Assembly (NCBI GenBank): GCA_023423975.1
Contig: JAFAEO010000073.1
Coordinates: forward strand, 310,001 to 374,000
DNA: 64,000 nt
Source of the DNA: Pseudomonadota bacterium
Lineage (GTDB): Bacteria; Pseudomonadota; Gammaproteobacteria; Burkholderiales; Burkholderiaceae_B
Direction of reading: 5' to 3'
A model generated the notes under the pieces. The model was not told the DNA's origin, did not search any database, and saw only the letters and a program-made list of their open reading frames with translations. The stretch's first letter is position 1; each line of letters begins with the position of its first letter. Shown here piece by piece: positions 62,901 through 64,000 of this stretch. The position numbers and the translations under genes were made by a program.

Positions 62901-63024
62901 AGTCGACTTCTGGCAGAGCAGAGACTGGCAGCAAACGATAGGCCACCAGCCCGCTCAGAAATATGGCAATCATCGCCAGCGTTGTCGCCACCGGCTTCAG
63001 GATGAACGTGCGCGAGATGTTCAC
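59932..63024 (-). CDS. mdtB: RND efflux permease, MdtB type
   Basis: A 1030-residue RND pump subunit. It begins MNISRTFILKPVATTLAMIAIF and carries GFVVDDAIVMIENIARHIEDG and GIVKKNAIMMIDFALDAER. It is clearly paralogous to the downstream pump along its whole length. Four-base overlaps with mdtA and mdtC indicate one operon with coupled translation, as needed for fixed stoichiometry. Confidence 0.94.
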   Translation of the reverse strand: MNISRTFILKPVATTLAMIAIFLSGLVAYRLLPVSALPEVDYPTIQVVSLYPGAGPDTMASLVTSPLERQFGQMPGLLQMTSSSSGGASVVTLQFGLDVQMSVAEQEVQAAINAASNLLPSDMPMPPVYNKVNPADRPVVTLAISSENMPLHEARDLVETRMAQKLSQISGVGLVSIAGGQRPALRIQVNPTALAANGLALSDVRTAITAANVNQPTGNIDGPRRGTTIYANSQVKTAAEYNNLILAYNNGSPLRLKDVANTIEAAEDVRQAAWINDEPAILLNIQRQPGANVIDVVDNVKKILPQLRQALPASLQVDMVADRTETIRESISHVQNEMLMAILLVIVVTYAFLRSFSATVIPSIVVPLSIVGTFGVMYLLGFSLNNLTLMALTIATGFVVDDAIVMIENIARHIEDGETPMQAALKGAAEIGFTLISLTVSLIAVLIPLLFMGDVIGRLFSEFAITLATAIIISLVISLTLTPMMCARMLKPESAYEGNRLHRKMGQAIDRIIHGYDRMLTVVLRHQTLTLLVALATFVLTVLLYMWIPKGFFPQQDTGMIQIITEAPQSSSFKMMSERQVQIARAIKADPAVASVSSFIGVDGSNATLNTGRMQVELKPTAERDSITDVMARLEDRAAQVSGMKVYLQASQDLTIDARVSRTQYQLSLSSLDAEQLREWVPIFVEHLAADKTLAGVTDNFQFNGLQTLVKVDRDAAARYGITMMQIDDALYNAFGQRLVSTIFTQSAQYRVVMEVAEHFRDNPADLDQVYIKTADGAPIALTQLAQIVPGQELLEIMRVDQFPSALVSFNLAPGASLSEAVQRVNQIKADIALPPTVEMRFQGAAQAFESSLSSTLWLLLAAIFTMYIVLGVLYESYIHPVTILSTLPSAAVGALLALMLSGNELDMIGIIGIILLIGIVKKNAIMMIDFALDAERHQGLPPVKAIHQAALLRFRPILMTTLAALFGAIPLMLSTGTGAELRQPLGLTMVGGLICSQLLTLFTTPVIYLMFDRLVKKPKPSDLAAQAEI

Positions 63025-64000
63025 TTGACGATCTCGACTTTGGCCCCGTTGCGCAGGCGGTCCACGCCTTCGGAAACCACCTGCTCACCTTCGGTCAATC
63101 CCTTGGTGATCTGGGTATAGCCACTATCGACCACGCCCAGTTCGATCTGACGGGTCTCCACAGTATTGTCTTTTTTCACCACATAGACATAAGGACCGCG
63201 GGAACTGTTCTGAATGGCATCGGACATGACCACCAGCGCGTCGGGCACCTCGCGCACCTTCAATTCCGTATTCACAAACTGGTTTGGAAACAGCGTTTCC
63301 TCTTCATTGGCAAAGGTGGCCTTGAGCTTGACCGTACCGGTTGTCGTGTCCACCGCATTATCCATGGAGGCAAGTTCGCCTTCGGCCAGTTGCACCTTAT
63401 TATCGCGATCGCGCAAAATGACCTTGAGTTTTTCGCCTTGGTAGAGCGGGCCGGCCACATCAGGCAGCCAGGACTCCGGCATGGAGAACACCACTGCAAT
63501 GGGCTGCACCTGGGTAATCGTGACGATTCCATCGGTGGAACCGGCTGACACCAGGTTGCCCACATCCACCGTGCGCAGGCCCAGGCGACCGCTGATGGGC
63601 GCGCGCACTTTGGTGTAGGTCAGCGATAAACGGGCATCATCCACCGCGGCTTTGTTGTTCTGTGCCTGTCCCTCATACTGACGCACCAGAGACTGCTGGG
63701 TATCGACCTGCTGGCGGGCAATCGAATCCTGCTTGAACAGGGTCTGGTAGCGTTGCAAATCACGTTTGGCATTGGCCAGCAGCGCGGCATTCTGTGCCTG
63801 CGTACCCAGCGCCTGCTGCAGCGCCACTTCGAATGAGCGCGGATCTATCTGCACCAGCAGATCGCCCTCATTGACCTTCTGGCCTTCGGTGAAGAGAATT
63901 TTCTGAATCGGGCCGTCCACCCGGCTGCGCACCGTCACTGTATTGAACGCAGTAACCGTACCCAGGCCGCTGACACTGACGGTCAGGGACTTTTTCATGG
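63021..64000 (-). CDS. mdtA: RND membrane-fusion protein, MdtA type, 5' end missing
   Basis: At least 326 residues of the periplasmic adaptor; the N-terminus lies beyond the right edge. The visible part starts within the conserved GLGTVTAFNTVTVRSRVDGPIQ and has the lipoyl half-motif LVQIDPRSF, a helical hairpin (about residues 75-130), APISGRLGLRTVDVGNLV, and the membrane-proximal domain ending RNGAKVEIVK. The ATG at 63998 is probably internal because no signal or anchor precedes the fold there. It is the first visible gene of mdtABC plus the outer-membrane channel. Confidence 0.92.
   Translation of the reverse strand, partial: MKKSLTVSVSGLGTVTAFNTVTVRSRVDGPIQKILFTEGQKVNEGDLLVQIDPRSFEVALQQALGTQAQNAALLANAKRDLQRYQTLFKQDSIARQQVDTQQSLVRQYEGQAQNNKAAVDDARLSLTYTKVRAPISGRLGLRTVDVGNLVSAGSTDGIVTITQVQPIAVVFSMPESWLPDVAGPLYQGEKLKVILRDRDNKVQLAEGELASMDNAVDTTTGTVKLKATFANEEETLFPNQFVNTELKVREVPDALVVMSDAIQNSSRGPYVYVVKKDNTVETRQIELGVVDSGYTQITKGLTEGEQVVSEGVDRLRNGAKVEIVK

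Noticed and set aside
1..64000. tRNA or rRNA genes
   Set aside because: I looked through the intergenic gaps for TTCGA-type T-arms with matching acceptor stems and for rRNA blocks and found none convincing; a covariance scan would be decisive.

Overview
The window looks like the chromosome of a betaproteobacterium of the order Burkholderiales, most likely an Alcaligenaceae relative of Bordetella, Achromobacter or Advenella. This rests on protein character and gene neighbourhoods (RNase-aroE-mtgA, yqgE-ruvX-pyrR-pyrB-pyrC', rubredoxin-thiD-thiE-hemL, rplU-rpmA-obgE-proB). No 16S gene or database search was available, so the genus is inference. I see no insertion sequence, prophage, integrase, tRNA or CRISPR array. 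The DNA is gene-dense, housekeeping and moderately GC-rich.

Layout. 1-5.1 kb (+): 3' part of an RNB-family exoribonuclease, aroE, mtgA, a 303-bp gap, then lptG (without lptF beside it) and apaH. 5.2-9.9 kb (-): rubredoxin, yqgE, ruvX, pyrR, pyrB, a dihydroorotase-like pyrC' that has lost its zinc ligands, and a plsC-type acyltransferase. 10.1-18.9 kb (+): a divergent thiD-like gene, thiE, hemL, argJ, a DUF1853 gene, rplU-rpmA, obgE and proB. 19.4-27.6 kb: an XRE-type regulator, cysJI (-) facing cysG (+), and thiC behind a TPP riboswitch.

27.6-29.1 kb is the most unusual stretch. It has no conventional gene but holds three tandem copies of a compact module. On the minus strand each encodes a 25-residue, very hydrophobic peptide behind a perfect AAGGAGG ribosome-binding site. 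On the plus strand each has a TTGACA-N17-TAAATT promoter and, about 160 nt later, a UUCG-loop intrinsic terminator. The predicted plus-strand RNA covers the whole peptide ORF and its ribosome-binding site. This is the architecture of a type I toxin-antitoxin family resembling Ibs/Sib of enterobacteria, here in triplicate.

29.1-39.5 kb: a complete nitrate assimilation operon (-): nrtA, nrtB, nrtD, nirB, nirD, nasA and a uroporphyrinogen methyltransferase that would supply siroheme. The divergent nasT encodes an ANTAR antiterminator. The leader between them combines a near-consensus sigma-54 promoter, a candidate upstream NtrC site, two hexaloop ANTAR-target hairpins and an intrinsic terminator that overlaps the second hairpin. 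This suggests two-step control by nitrogen limitation and then by nitrate or nitrite.

39.6-55.1 kb: a domain-permuted aconitase-family enzyme, a DUF4239 membrane protein, ppc, a flavin-reductase-like protein, ilvD, a GlnHPQ-type amino-acid ABC transporter, ispB, a DUF815 ATPase joined to a MutT-TenI fusion, and cysE. 55.3-64 kb (-): a tripartite RND efflux operon of the MdtABC type with its own outer-membrane channel; the first gene (mdtA) runs off the right edge.
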